Shown: positions 17,794 through 26,000 of the stretch, piece by piece
Layout: each line of letters opens with the position of its first letter
Position numbering within the stretch: position 1 is the stretch's first letter
Source of the DNA: Methanooceanicella nereidis
GTDB lineage: Archaea; Halobacteriota; Methanocellia; Methanocellales; Methanocellaceae
Assembly: GCF_021023085.1 (NCBI RefSeq)
Contig: NZ_PGCK01000003.1
Coordinates: 1-64,000, forward strand
DNA length: 64,000 bases
Direction of reading: 5' to 3'
Made by a program: the position numbers and the translations under genes
Notes under the pieces: model-generated
Seen by the model: only the letters and a program-made list of their open reading frames with translations
What the model was told of the DNA's origin: nothing
Database searches by the model: none

Positions 17794-18621
17794 TTAACTA
17801 AAAGCCACATCCAGGAGCATCATCACGGCAAAGCCGATCATGAAGCCTATAGTAGGTATCTTTGAATCTGACATTTTTTTAGACTCGGGAATGATCTCTT
17901 CCACTACTATGTATACCATCGCACCCGCTGCAAATCCCAGCACGTAAGGCAATAAAGATAACGAGATAAATATGGTCGCGGCCCCTACCAGGCCTGCCAG
18001 CACCTCTACGAAACCTGTGATCTGACCGTACCAGAAACTTCTCAAACGGGACATACCTTCCCCGTACAGCGGCATAGACACGGCTATCCCCTCGGGAAGG
18101 TCCTGTATGCCGATGCCGATGGTCAAAAGGATAGCGCCTGCCAGCGAGGCCGGGTGTATTCCGGCCGCAGCCGACGCGAACGCGACCCCGATGGCGAGGC
18201 CTTCAGGTATATTATGTAACGTGATGCCTATGAAAAGCATGTTTATGCTATGTTTTGCATCCCCATTTTTCAGGGACTTGAAAGGGTAGCCGTTCTCAAA
18301 CCTGATGAGCGCTTTATCGATACCCCATAAAAAAACGGCTCCTGTCGAAAACCCTATCAAAACAGGCATCCAGACAGGCACATCATTGATCCGTGACACC
18401 TCGATCGCGGGCAGTAATAACGACCAGAAGCTTGCTGCCAGCATGACACCGCCGGCGAAGCCAAGCAGGCCGCCGAGCATCTTCCTGTCTATCTTTTTTG
18501 GCAAAAATACTGTAGCGGCTCCTGCAGCGGTCATGATCCACAGGTATGTCGTCCCGATCAACGTTTGTGTAATGGGGCTGCATGTTTCCATGAACTTCAG
18601 GATGTCTAACATACGTCGCAT
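17794..18621 (-). CDS. ZIP family divalent metal transporter
   Basis: Membrane transporter of 275 aa with eight predicted helices. The metal-binding helices IV and V carry HNIPEGLAIGVAFA and DLPEGIAVSMPLYGEG, the pattern of ZupT/ZIP proteins. A hydrophilic loop after helix three is short and has no histidine cluster. The ATG at 18621 follows a TATA-like element (tatatttttata) by about 25 bp, so the mRNA is probably leaderless. Zinc, iron or manganese uptake cannot be told apart. Confidence 0.88.
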   Translation of the reverse strand: MRRMLDILKFMETCSPITQTLIGTTYLWIMTAAGAATVFLPKKIDRKMLGGLLGFAGGVMLAASFWSLLLPAIEVSRINDVPVWMPVLIGFSTGAVFLWGIDKALIRFENGYPFKSLKNGDAKHSINMLFIGITLHNIPEGLAIGVAFASAAAGIHPASLAGAILLTIGIGIQDLPEGIAVSMPLYGEGMSRLRSFWYGQITGFVEVLAGLVGAATIFISLSLLPYVLGFAAGAMVYIVVEEIIPESKKMSDSKIPTIGFMIGFAVMMLLDVAFS

Positions 18622-18722
18622 TATAAATTAAAATATAAAAATATAAATTAAATTCGAGTTTAATCAAAAACCATGCATAATGTTCTTTAACCTTATAGTA
18701 GAACTTATCAGCGGTCATATCT

Positions 18723-18917
18723 ATGGATGAAAGGATGAAGAAACGGCTCGTGGCGGTCATAGGCATAATCATCGCTTTTTGGGGCCTCACTGCCCTTATC
18801 GGCGGGATACTTTACAGGAACGGCACACTACAGTTCATCGGGTTTATATCGATATTAATAGCCTATGGATTTACTTATCTATTAAAAAAGATGAAAAAAC
18901 AGGAAGGGAGCCAATAA
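18723..18917 (+). CDS. small two-helix membrane protein
   Basis: A 64-aa protein, with two hydrophobic helices (VAVIGIIIAFWGLTALIGGIL and LQFIGFISILIAYGFTYLL) between a basic N-terminus and a basic C-terminal tail. No family recognised. It lies divergently from the ZIP gene and converges on rfcL with a single base between stop codons. Codon composition is like its neighbours, which supports it as a real gene. Confidence 0.65.
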   Translation: MDERMKKRLVAVIGIIIAFWGLTALIGGILYRNGTLQFIGFISILIAYGFTYLLKKMKKQEGSQ

Positions 18918-18918
18918 C

Positions 18919-20487
18919 CTAAAAGTCAAAGAGCGTCCTCTGCTTTTTTGGCCTGTCTTCCTCTAATGCTTCTTCCTTTTTCTCTTCAGCATTGGCAAGG
19001 ATCTCTGTTTCCTGCGGTGCCGGGTCTATGGTCACTTCTTCAGTCATTGCGGCATCTTCATCCAGCTCGCCGCCGTCCCTTGACCTAGCCTTCGCGGGCT
19101 TCTTTCTTCCGGCCTTCTTTTTCTCCTTTTCCTCTGGCTCAGCCTCTTCCGGCTCTACCTCAAGTTTCTTTTCAGGCCTGGAGAAATGCCCGAACACGTC
19201 TATCTCGTGCTCTATCTCTTCCTCGATCATCTCGCGGGACTTCCTGTATATCTCGCTTACCTTCTTGGCCGCCTTTTTCGCGTCCAGAAGGTACGCTATC
19301 TCGTCCTCGTCCAGCTTAAGCTGCGCGGATAGCCTCACTGCATAATCATTCTTATCGAAAATGAACTTAAGGAACGGTATGTACGTCGATCTTGCCTCAG
19401 CCTTCGACGTATGGCATTGCGAACCTATCTTTTTGGCAAGCGAGTCCCTGACAGTTCGGGCTGATTTAGCCCTCCCCAGCTTCTGCCAGTAAGTAGGCGG
19501 GCTGTATTTAACGAAACCGCCATACTTGCGCTTACGCGCGTTGTTCACCCCGCACGTCATCATGAAACTGGCATAGCGCCACATGCCGTAGTCCTGGCGC
19601 TTCATGACGCGGCCCAGGTACATGTCGGCCTTCGAGATCGCGTCATATCCTGCTTCCAGATCGTCGTCCTCATAGCTGCGCGGCAGGTTCTCGTCAACCC
19701 ACCCTATGACGTCGTCCGGCCTCTCGTCAAGCTTCCTCATCGCATCAAGCGACTTCGTCATATCGTGCCCGCGGAATATCATGCCCATGACCTTGAACAC
19801 GGTCTCAGGCACGTCCCTGTCCGCCGTGGACACGTCCTCGACGGTCACTCTTTTGCTGCCCATGGCCGCCGCCTGAAGGTCGTTGATGGCTGAGCGAAGG
19901 TCTTTAGTCCTTTCAGCTATCTTCATCAGGGCTTCCGGATCGCAGGATATTTCCTGGTCCGCACATATTTTTTTCAGCACCTTTACGATAGAAGTGGTCA
20001 GTATCGACCTGAACGGGATCATAAGGGCGGCTTCTCTCAGCGGTTTTGACATCTCATAAGGGTCGTTCGCGATCATTATGATGGGCTGGTTCGCATTCTT
20101 GATGACGTTCAATATCGCCGCCTCTCCGCCTCTATCCGAGGTACCGTGAATGTTATCCGCCTCGTCCAGGATTATAAGCTTCCTGCCGCCCGCGCCCTCG
20201 AAAGTGCCCGCCTTCGACGCCGCGCCCGCTATTTTATTTATCGCGTCCTTAGTCCTGGTATCGGAAGCGTTCAGCTCTATATAGTCCCATCCAAGGTCAT
20301 TTGCAAGGGCTATGGCTGCCGATGTCTTCCCTATGCCCGGCCCGCCGTGCAGGATAACGGCCTTCTTTCCGGTACTGAATGTCTCGGCCCACTGGCGTAA
20401 AGCCTTGACTGCGGCATCATTTCCTACGACGTCCTTAAGGGATGTCGGCCTATACTTCTCAGCCCAATCCAGATAGTCCCCGCTCAT
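18919..20487 (-). CDS. rfcL: replication factor C large subunit
   Basis: Clamp loader large subunit, 522 aa, opens and loads PCNA with the small RFC subunits during DNA replication. Walker A is HGGPGIGKTSAA, Walker B LIILDEADNIHG, and the AAA+ lid and collar regions follow. The final ~90 residues are a low-complexity acidic/lysine-rich segment (EEAEPEEKEKKKAGRKK) ending in the PCNA-interacting motif KKQRTLFDF at the extreme C-terminus. The length fits archaeal RfcL. No small subunit gene is in the window. Confidence 0.96.
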   Translation of the reverse strand: MSGDYLDWAEKYRPTSLKDVVGNDAAVKALRQWAETFSTGKKAVILHGGPGIGKTSAAIALANDLGWDYIELNASDTRTKDAINKIAGAASKAGTFEGAGGRKLIILDEADNIHGTSDRGGEAAILNVIKNANQPIIMIANDPYEMSKPLREAALMIPFRSILTTSIVKVLKKICADQEISCDPEALMKIAERTKDLRSAINDLQAAAMGSKRVTVEDVSTADRDVPETVFKVMGMIFRGHDMTKSLDAMRKLDERPDDVIGWVDENLPRSYEDDDLEAGYDAISKADMYLGRVMKRQDYGMWRYASFMMTCGVNNARKRKYGGFVKYSPPTYWQKLGRAKSARTVRDSLAKKIGSQCHTSKAEARSTYIPFLKFIFDKNDYAVRLSAQLKLDEDEIAYLLDAKKAAKKVSEIYRKSREMIEEEIEHEIDVFGHFSRPEKKLEVEPEEAEPEEKEKKKAGRKKPAKARSRDGGELDEDAAMTEEVTIDPAPQETEILANAEEKKEEALEEDRPKKQRTLFDF

Positions 20488-20541
20488 CGAACCCTATTTC
20501 TACCCATAAGTAGATTAATATTTGGATGGTATATTACGCAT

Positions 20542-21525
20542 ATGAATCTTGAGAGACTCGCGGAGTCTTTACGGGAATACCTGGGCGCGACCCGTAAGCA
20601 CTCCATTAAAAACATCGTCAGTGTTTTTGACGAGAAGGGCTCCAACCCGTCGTTCGGGGAGGACGCGGCCATCATTGACCGCGGGGAGGAAGCCCTGTTA
20701 CTCGCCGCGGACGGTATTTGGGACAAGCTCATGAGAGCCGATCCGGAGTGGTCAGGATACTGTTCCATACTAGTTAACGTTCATGACATTGCCGCCATGG
20801 GAGGGCGCCCGCTGGGCATGGTGGACGTGTTTTCATCTAATTCACAGGAAATTAGCGAGAAAGTGCTTAGAGGCATGAAAACAGGCGTGGAAAAGTTCGG
20901 AGTGCCCGTAGTGGGCGGCCATGTACATCCCGACACCCCTTATGCGGCTCTGGATGTCGCCATTTTAGGCGTGGTGAGGAAAGACAGTATCATTTATAGC
21001 AGCACAGCGCGCCCGGGTGACGATGTCGTGCTCGCGATAGACATGGACGGCCGTGTCCATCCGTCGTGCGACCTTAACTGGGACACCACCTACCTGAAAG
21101 AGCCCGCGATCGTGAGGGACCAGCTTAGCGCGATGGTCGAACTGGGCGAGAGCAAGCTTTTGACCGCAGGCAAGGATGTGAGCAACCCCGGCATCATAGG
21201 CACGCTCGGGATGCTTCTGGAGGTGTCGGGCGTAGGCGCCGACGTGGATATTAACCTCATTCCGAAGCCGCCAGAGCTCGACCACATGCACTGGCTCAGG
21301 ATGTATCCGGGAATGGGATTCATCGTGACCTGTACGCCGGAAAACACGGAGAAGGTCATCGAGGTGTTCGCTAACCACAAACTTAATGCATGTAAGATAG
21401 GAAAGATAGTGTCCACCCGGAAGCTGGACATCATGAACAGCGAGGGTGAGCGGGCCACGGTATTCGATTTCACCATGCACGACATCACCGGGCTCAGACC
21501 AGTAAAAAGCAGGTGTAATGTATAA
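20542..21525 (+). CDS. methanogenesis marker protein 2 (AIR synthase-related)
   Basis: Protein of 327 aa with the PurM-like ATP-binding fold. Visible are SFGEDAAIIDRG (metal/ATP-binding Asp), LAADGIWDKL and VNVHDIAAMGGRPLGMVDVF, the pattern of TIGR03267, found in nearly all methanogens and absent elsewhere. Its reaction is not known to me; ATP-dependent activation chemistry is expected from the fold. A TATA-like element lies about 26 bp before ATG 20542, indicating a leaderless mRNA. The stop codon is immediately followed by the ATG of the dehydrogenase gene, so the two are translationally coupled. Confidence 0.9.
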   Translation: MNLERLAESLREYLGATRKHSIKNIVSVFDEKGSNPSFGEDAAIIDRGEEALLLAADGIWDKLMRADPEWSGYCSILVNVHDIAAMGGRPLGMVDVFSSNSQEISEKVLRGMKTGVEKFGVPVVGGHVHPDTPYAALDVAILGVVRKDSIIYSSTARPGDDVVLAIDMDGRVHPSCDLNWDTTYLKEPAIVRDQLSAMVELGESKLLTAGKDVSNPGIIGTLGMLLEVSGVGADVDINLIPKPPELDHMHWLRMYPGMGFIVTCTPENTEKVIEVFANHKLNACKIGKIVSTRKLDIMNSEGERATVFDFTMHDITGLRPVKSRCNV

Positions 21526-22539
21526 ATGTCTAAAAAAGTAGCAATTATCAAAGGTGACGGCGTAGGGCCGGAATTGGCAGAGTCGGCGATGAAGGTCGTG
21601 AAAGCATCGGGCGCGAGCATTGAGTTCCTTCCCTGTGAAGGCGGTGCCGAATGGTGGGAGAAGAACGGCGGCAGCACCTTGATACCGGAAGCTTCATGGA
21701 AGCTGATGGATGAGTCCGACGCCGTGTTCAAGGGCCCGACCACGACGCCCGGAGGAGCAGGATCTCCCAGAAGCGTCGCCGTGTCCATAAGGCAGAGGTA
21801 TGATCTTTACGCTAACGTCAGGCCTATAAAGACATATGCAGGCACTCCGGCGCCGCTGGGCGCAGTCGATTTCGTCTGCGTAAGGGAAGGCACTGAAGGG
21901 CTGTACTTCGGAGAAGAAGTAAAGCTCACTGACGATGTCTACATCGCGATCAGGAAGATAACCCGCCCCGCATGCAAGCGCATAGCGAAGTACGCGTTCG
22001 AGGAAGCGACCAGGAGAGGATGGAAGTCCGTTGTCGCCATCCATAAGAGCAACATTTTAAAGAAGACCTGCGGCACTTTCCTGGAGGAATGCGAGTCCGT
22101 CAGCAAGGATTACCCTAACGTCGAGCTTGAGGAGTATCACATTGACAACATCGCACAGCAGCTTGTCAAGAACCCGACCATATTCAACAATAAGGTCCTG
22201 ATGTCGACCAACCTGTTCATGGACGTCATCAGCGAGGAATGCTCTGCCCTGGTAGGCAGCATCGGCCTCATATACTCGGCAAACATAGGCGACGACTACG
22301 CTATGTTCGAGCCTGCTCACGGAAGCGCGCCAAAGTATAAGGGAATGGATAAGGTCAACCCGGTAGCCACAGTACTTGCGGCAGCATGGATGCTTGACTA
22401 CCTTGGAGACAAGAAGCGCTCGCAGGCAATATTCTCGGCGACCGAGAAGGTCATCGCGGAAGGCAAGAAGGTCACCTACGACATGGGCGGCGCCGCGAAG
22501 TCCAGCGAAATGGTCGAAGAGATCATAAAGAACCTATAA
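21526..22539 (+). CDS. isocitrate/isopropylmalate/homoisocitrate dehydrogenase family protein
   Basis: NAD(P)-dependent beta-decarboxylating dehydrogenase of 337 aa. The N-terminal IKGDGVGPELAESA is standard; the substrate region has SPRSVAVSIRQRYDLYANVRP; the metal-binding aspartates are in NIGDDYAMFEPAHGSAP. The Ser in SPRSVAVSIRQ suits isocitrate-type enzymes, but isopropylmalate or homoisocitrate (AksF) activity cannot be excluded. It starts immediately after methanogenesis marker 2, and the next gene, 630 bp away on the other strand, is a citrate/homocitrate synthase-type enzyme. The pair fits either the oxidative route to 2-oxoglutarate or the 2-oxosuberate branch of coenzyme B synthesis. 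Confidence 0.85.
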   Translation: MSKKVAIIKGDGVGPELAESAMKVVKASGASIEFLPCEGGAEWWEKNGGSTLIPEASWKLMDESDAVFKGPTTTPGGAGSPRSVAVSIRQRYDLYANVRPIKTYAGTPAPLGAVDFVCVREGTEGLYFGEEVKLTDDVYIAIRKITRPACKRIAKYAFEEATRRGWKSVVAIHKSNILKKTCGTFLEECESVSKDYPNVELEEYHIDNIAQQLVKNPTIFNNKVLMSTNLFMDVISEECSALVGSIGLIYSANIGDDYAMFEPAHGSAPKYKGMDKVNPVATVLAAAWMLDYLGDKKRSQAIFSATEKVIAEGKKVTYDMGGAAKSSEMVEEIIKNL

Positions 22540-22591
22540 GAAGGAAAGCTCTAAGCTTTCCATACTCTTTTTATACTGCAGTGCACTAGTG

Positions 22592-23075
22592 TGATGCATT
22601 TTCATCTCAAAGACTCAAAGATGAGTGAAAGGTCTCAAAGATTTTTTTATGCATGAAGATGAAAAAGATAGCGTAAGTTAACCACGAAGGGCTCCAAGGT
22701 CCACTAGACTGTTAACCACGAAGCGCACGAAGGGCTCCAAGGTCCACTAGACTGTTAACCACGAAGCGCACGAAGGCGAGTAAGGTTCACTATACTGTTA
22801 ACCACGAAGCGCACGAAGGCGAGTAAGGTACACAAAAATTTTTTTAGTATATGATAATCTTCTTAAAAAGGTCCTTTGTGTTCCTTGTTCGCCTTTGTGC
22901 GCTTTGTGGTGAAAGCTAGTGGTCAATATTCGCTTCTATAGTAAGTATGATCAATGATACGCTAATATTCTTCGAAAAAGGTGATCACGTGTGCAAAAAA
23001 TTTAGTCGATATGTATAAAGAGAAACGTTGAATCTTTGAGTTGTCCTTCGAGTCTTTGAGATGAACATGCATCAT
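22592..23075. repeat. nested inverted repeat, outer arms
   Basis: The left arm (22592-22640) starts TGATGCAT and includes TCATCTCAAAGACTC. The right arm (23030-23075) carries the reverse complement, GAGTCTTTGAGATGA then ATGCATCA, with one or two differences over the first ~27 bases. Both contain further CTCAAAG modules. The arms enclose the CACGAAG-type element described separately, giving a large two-tier palindrome in the 633-bp gap between convergent genes. No coding region is seen inside. Confidence 0.7.
22677..22914. repeat. CACGAAG-type inverted repeat element, locus 1
   Basis: Four direct units starting GTTAACCACGAAG lie at 22677, 22711, 22754 and 22797. The last three are spaced 43 bp; the first is 9 bp shorter, lacking the internal CGCACGAAG module. 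An AT-rich centre (22833-22870) leads to a right arm at 22871-22914 in reverse orientation (TTCCTTGTTCGCC, then CTTTGTGGTGAA). The same design recurs at 49.4-50.2 kb and 58.8 kb. Confidence 0.85.
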
Positions 23076-23172
23076 TCTCAGGTACAACATTAACGATAAC
23101 CATCTTATCCGATTACGATCACATAAACTAAAAAGAAAATAATATGCGGCATATTAAGGCCGCATCGGCATC

Positions 23173-24576
23173 TTATTTCTTCTTTGACGCCACTTTCTTC
23201 ACGGGCGCGACCTTTTCTGCCTTTGAAGAGACATTCTTCTTTACCGGCACTTCGTCAAGAGGCACGCGTTCGGGGTTCATTATGTGAGTGTTTTTTTCGA
23301 CGACAGGCGTGTATTCTTCCTGCAATACCTCTTCCTCGTCGTCAACCTGGAACACGTAATATTTGCGGACGAAATCCTTAAGCTCTTCGTCGGACACGCA
23401 TGAACGCCTGTCCTCGACGTCGTACATCTTCTGGATGTCCTTATGGATGGCCTTTATGCGTATATCTCCTTTCTCTATCTGGGCCTTAATGCCAAGAAGC
23501 TCTGAAAGCGTCTCCTCTGCCTTGATCCTTATTACCTCTGTTCCGGAAGTGTCGCCTATCATAAGGTTCCTCTTACCGCCGACAAGCTCCGGCGGGAACG
23601 GCTCGTAAGTGAACGGGTTCTTGATGATACCTGCCGTGTGAATGCCCGACTCATGCGAGAATATGTTCCTGCCTACGACAGACTTGTTACGGGGCACACG
23701 GAGGCCTATCTCTCTTTCCATGTACTCTGCGAACTCGGTGACCTTCTTAAGGCTGTACCTGTCCTCGAAGCCTTCCACTCTCGTGATCAGGAACGCCACT
23801 ATCTTTTCAAGCTCAGTATTGCCCGCCCTCTCGCCTATGCCGAGGAAGGTCAGGCTTGCCCAGTCTGCGCCATACCATAATCCTGCGAGCGTGTTGCCCA
23901 TGGATATGCCGAAGTCATCGTGCACGTGCATCTCTATATGCTTGACGCCCATCTCCTTAAGTTTCTTGACGACTATGGGTATGCCGTACGGCTCGACAGC
24001 GTCCGGGAACGGGACCCCGTATCCCAGGGTGTCGCATATCCTTATGATGGTGTTCGGGTCTATCTCTATAAGTTTCTCTATGAACGGATAAACAAAATCG
24101 TAGTTAGCCCTCGAGGAGTCCTCGATGTGGCATCTGGTCTTCAGGCCGTGGTCCACCGCATACTGCAGCGCGTTAAGATATTTGGTCTCAGCCTCTTCGT
24201 AGCTTTTTAATCCCATCTTGTCGAAGACGTGAGAGTCCGATACGGACATCAGGATGCCGGTCTCACGGATCCCGTCCACTTTGAGCACTTCGTCTATGTC
24301 TGCAGGGTTTGCCCTGGCCCAGCCGGTGACCTCGGGGAACTCATAGCCGTAATCCATCATGGCGCGGCATGCGTCCTTATCTCGCTCGTTGTATACGAAC
24401 GTTTCGAGCTTTTCTATCCTCATGTCGTGAAGGTACTCAAATATCTTGAGCTTGTGGTTCTTTTTCATCACGATGCCGGGCATCTGGCAGCCGTCACGGA
24501 TGGTCGTGTCGCTGATCTTGATGTCCTTTGCATGGGGTAGTTTTATTTTAGGCATATCTTCGTAAGTTCGCATCAT
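23173..24576 (-). CDS. homocitrate synthase-family enzyme, candidate Re-citrate synthase
   Basis: DRE-TIM metallolyase of 467 aa that condenses acetyl-CoA with a 2-oxo acid. Motifs are ISDTTIRDGCQMPGI (catalytic Arg and metal Asp), HVHDDFGISMGNTLAG (metal His-x-His region), GIGERAGNTELEKIV and NIFSHESGIHTAGI. The length and absence of a leucine-binding regulatory domain argue against 2-isopropylmalate synthase. Re-citrate synthases of clostridia belong to this family, and the neighbouring dehydrogenase supports citrate or homocitrate formation. The start follows GGTGACC. Unusual is the C-terminal ~25-residue Lys/Val/Ala-rich tail (VPVKKNVSSKAEKV... ending KKVASKKK), not part of the fold. Confidence 0.75.
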   Translation of the reverse strand: MMRTYEDMPKIKLPHAKDIKISDTTIRDGCQMPGIVMKKNHKLKIFEYLHDMRIEKLETFVYNERDKDACRAMMDYGYEFPEVTGWARANPADIDEVLKVDGIRETGILMSVSDSHVFDKMGLKSYEEAETKYLNALQYAVDHGLKTRCHIEDSSRANYDFVYPFIEKLIEIDPNTIIRICDTLGYGVPFPDAVEPYGIPIVVKKLKEMGVKHIEMHVHDDFGISMGNTLAGLWYGADWASLTFLGIGERAGNTELEKIVAFLITRVEGFEDRYSLKKVTEFAEYMEREIGLRVPRNKSVVGRNIFSHESGIHTAGIIKNPFTYEPFPPELVGGKRNLMIGDTSGTEVIRIKAEETLSELLGIKAQIEKGDIRIKAIHKDIQKMYDVEDRRSCVSDEELKDFVRKYYVFQVDDEEEVLQEEYTPVVEKNTHIMNPERVPLDEVPVKKNVSSKAEKVAPVKKVASKKK

Positions 24577-24986
24577 TTGCTAGGTCACCTACCGTAAATC
24601 CACGGATTTATTGTATGTTTTAGTTTAAAACATTTATGTTGCAAATAAACACAGCATATTGGATATAATTGTGTTAAAGCTTACTAATACGTTTTTTGGC
24701 TTGTGATTAATGATATTTTCAATCTAAATTATTTTTTAAGGATTATTCAACTATATTTTTCCTGTTAGGGACATATGCGGCTGGATATTTGTTTAATTCT
24801 GGATTATAATCAATTGATCAATGATACAATATCTTTCTATCCTGACCGTTCAATAAGTTTGTGATAATTGATATGAAGGGAGAATCGGTCCCGTTTTTCG
24901 TGTTCATGAAAAGCATAATGCCGGCGATATTAGCGTATGTTAAACACACGAGCTTATTAGACTCGACACGGTCATAAGTTTTTAGG
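24577..24986. other. AT-rich intergenic region without recognised genes
   Basis: 410 bases between the citrate/homocitrate synthase-type gene and the 3' end of the TrmB gene, both reading leftward. It must hold the promoter of the synthase gene: its ribosome site GGTGACC is at the left edge and several TATA-like stretches are present. No conserved hairpin, repeat or open frame of note. Confidence 0.5.
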
Positions 24987-25790
24987 TCACTGTATCTTTT
25001 CAGGATAAGGGACCGTGTTCTTCCACGTGTTATCGAACATGGTCTTCATCATGCGGGCCAGGTCTTCCTGGTTTATCCAGATGCCCATCTCCTTGCCGGT
25101 AGACTTGAAGTCATCCTCGGGATATTCCGCAAAAAGGACCTCTATGTCGTCCACAAGCACGAACCGGATATATGGCAGCGTATCAATGCACCTGAGATCC
25201 ACCAGGCGGGACAGCTTCAGGGCAATGTCGTTGACCTCGGGCGTGACCGGAGCAATAAAGCGGACTTTTACGTCCCTGTTCCTGAACTCGGACGCCTTGT
25301 CGCTAAAATATTTATAAAACCGTACAATACCGTTCGCCGTGGTCATTATGTCGCAGCCGTTATCGCACCTCGAGAACATCTCGTCGACCAGCTTATAGAT
25401 ATTTTGCCTGCCATAGTACAGGAGAACGCTTGCCTGATCGTTCGAGGGTATCGCCTCTTTTGGCCTGATATCGGAAAGAAGCCTCTCCCTGGCCATGTGG
25501 AGGTTGCTCATCTCCTTTTCCCTCTCCTCTATCAGGATATCCAGGCCTTCGTCGAGCGGCACCGCCCTGTACCTGTTGATAGCCTCCGGTATTATCGTCA
25601 CGAGCCCTCTGTTCTGGAGCCCTTTCAGGACAGAATACGTGTGTGGGCGCGGCAGGCCTGATATGTTCGAGACCTTGCTGGCCTCCATCGCACCCCTGGT
25701 GACAAGGGTGAGAAAGACCTTTGCCTCATATTCCGTAAGCCCGAACATCGTTAATGTCGATATTGTCTTTTCGTCGAACTGCTGGTTCAT
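24987..25790 (-). CDS. TrmB family transcriptional regulator
   Basis: Archaeal-type regulator of about 267 aa. The N-terminal winged helix (FGLTEYEAKVFLTLVTRGAMEASKVSNISGLPRPHTYSVLKGLQNRGLV) is the TrmB pattern. A coiled-coil linker follows (about residues 85-110), then a C-terminal effector domain of PLD-like/TrmB_C type. ATG 25790 is preferred to 25808, because the TATA-like ATCTATATATAG centred at about 25824 places the transcript start near 25800. It is divergent from the symporter operon with about 90 bp between, so it probably controls uptake by that transporter and itself. Confidence 0.85.
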   Translation of the reverse strand: MNQQFDEKTISTLTMFGLTEYEAKVFLTLVTRGAMEASKVSNISGLPRPHTYSVLKGLQNRGLVTIIPEAINRYRAVPLDEGLDILIEEREKEMSNLHMARERLLSDIRPKEAIPSNDQASVLLYYGRQNIYKLVDEMFSRCDNGCDIMTTANGIVRFYKYFSDKASEFRNRDVKVRFIAPVTPEVNDIALKLSRLVDLRCIDTLPYIRFVLVDDIEVLFAEYPEDDFKSTGKEMGIWINQEDLARMMKTMFDNTWKNTVPYPEKIQ

Positions 25791-25877
25791 ATGGCTACGT
25801 ACAAACATGTTATACGTCTATATATAGATTTATTCCAACCTTTCGATTGGAATTATATACCAACTGGAGGGTAGAAG

Positions 25878-26000
25878 ATGCTGGGTATTAATGACACCTG
25901 GATATTAATGGGTTACATACTTACGATCGGTTTTACGCTGGCCTGCATCCTGTACGGTCTGCTTAACTGGAATAAAGGCGGGGATGAGCATGGCAGTTGA
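25878..26000 (+). CDS. symporter small accessory protein
   Basis: A 40-aa single-helix membrane peptide beginning MLGINDTWILMGYILTIGFT and ending in NWNKGGDEHGS. ATG 25878 is preceded by GGAGGG at a good distance and a TATA-like TTATATA about 22 bp earlier. It overlaps the symporter gene by 17 bases in another frame, implying coupled translation. Tiny one-helix partners of this kind precede many prokaryotic sodium:solute symporters. Very likely real. Confidence 0.82.
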   Translation: MLGINDTWILMGYILTIGFTLACILYGLLNWNKGGDEHGS

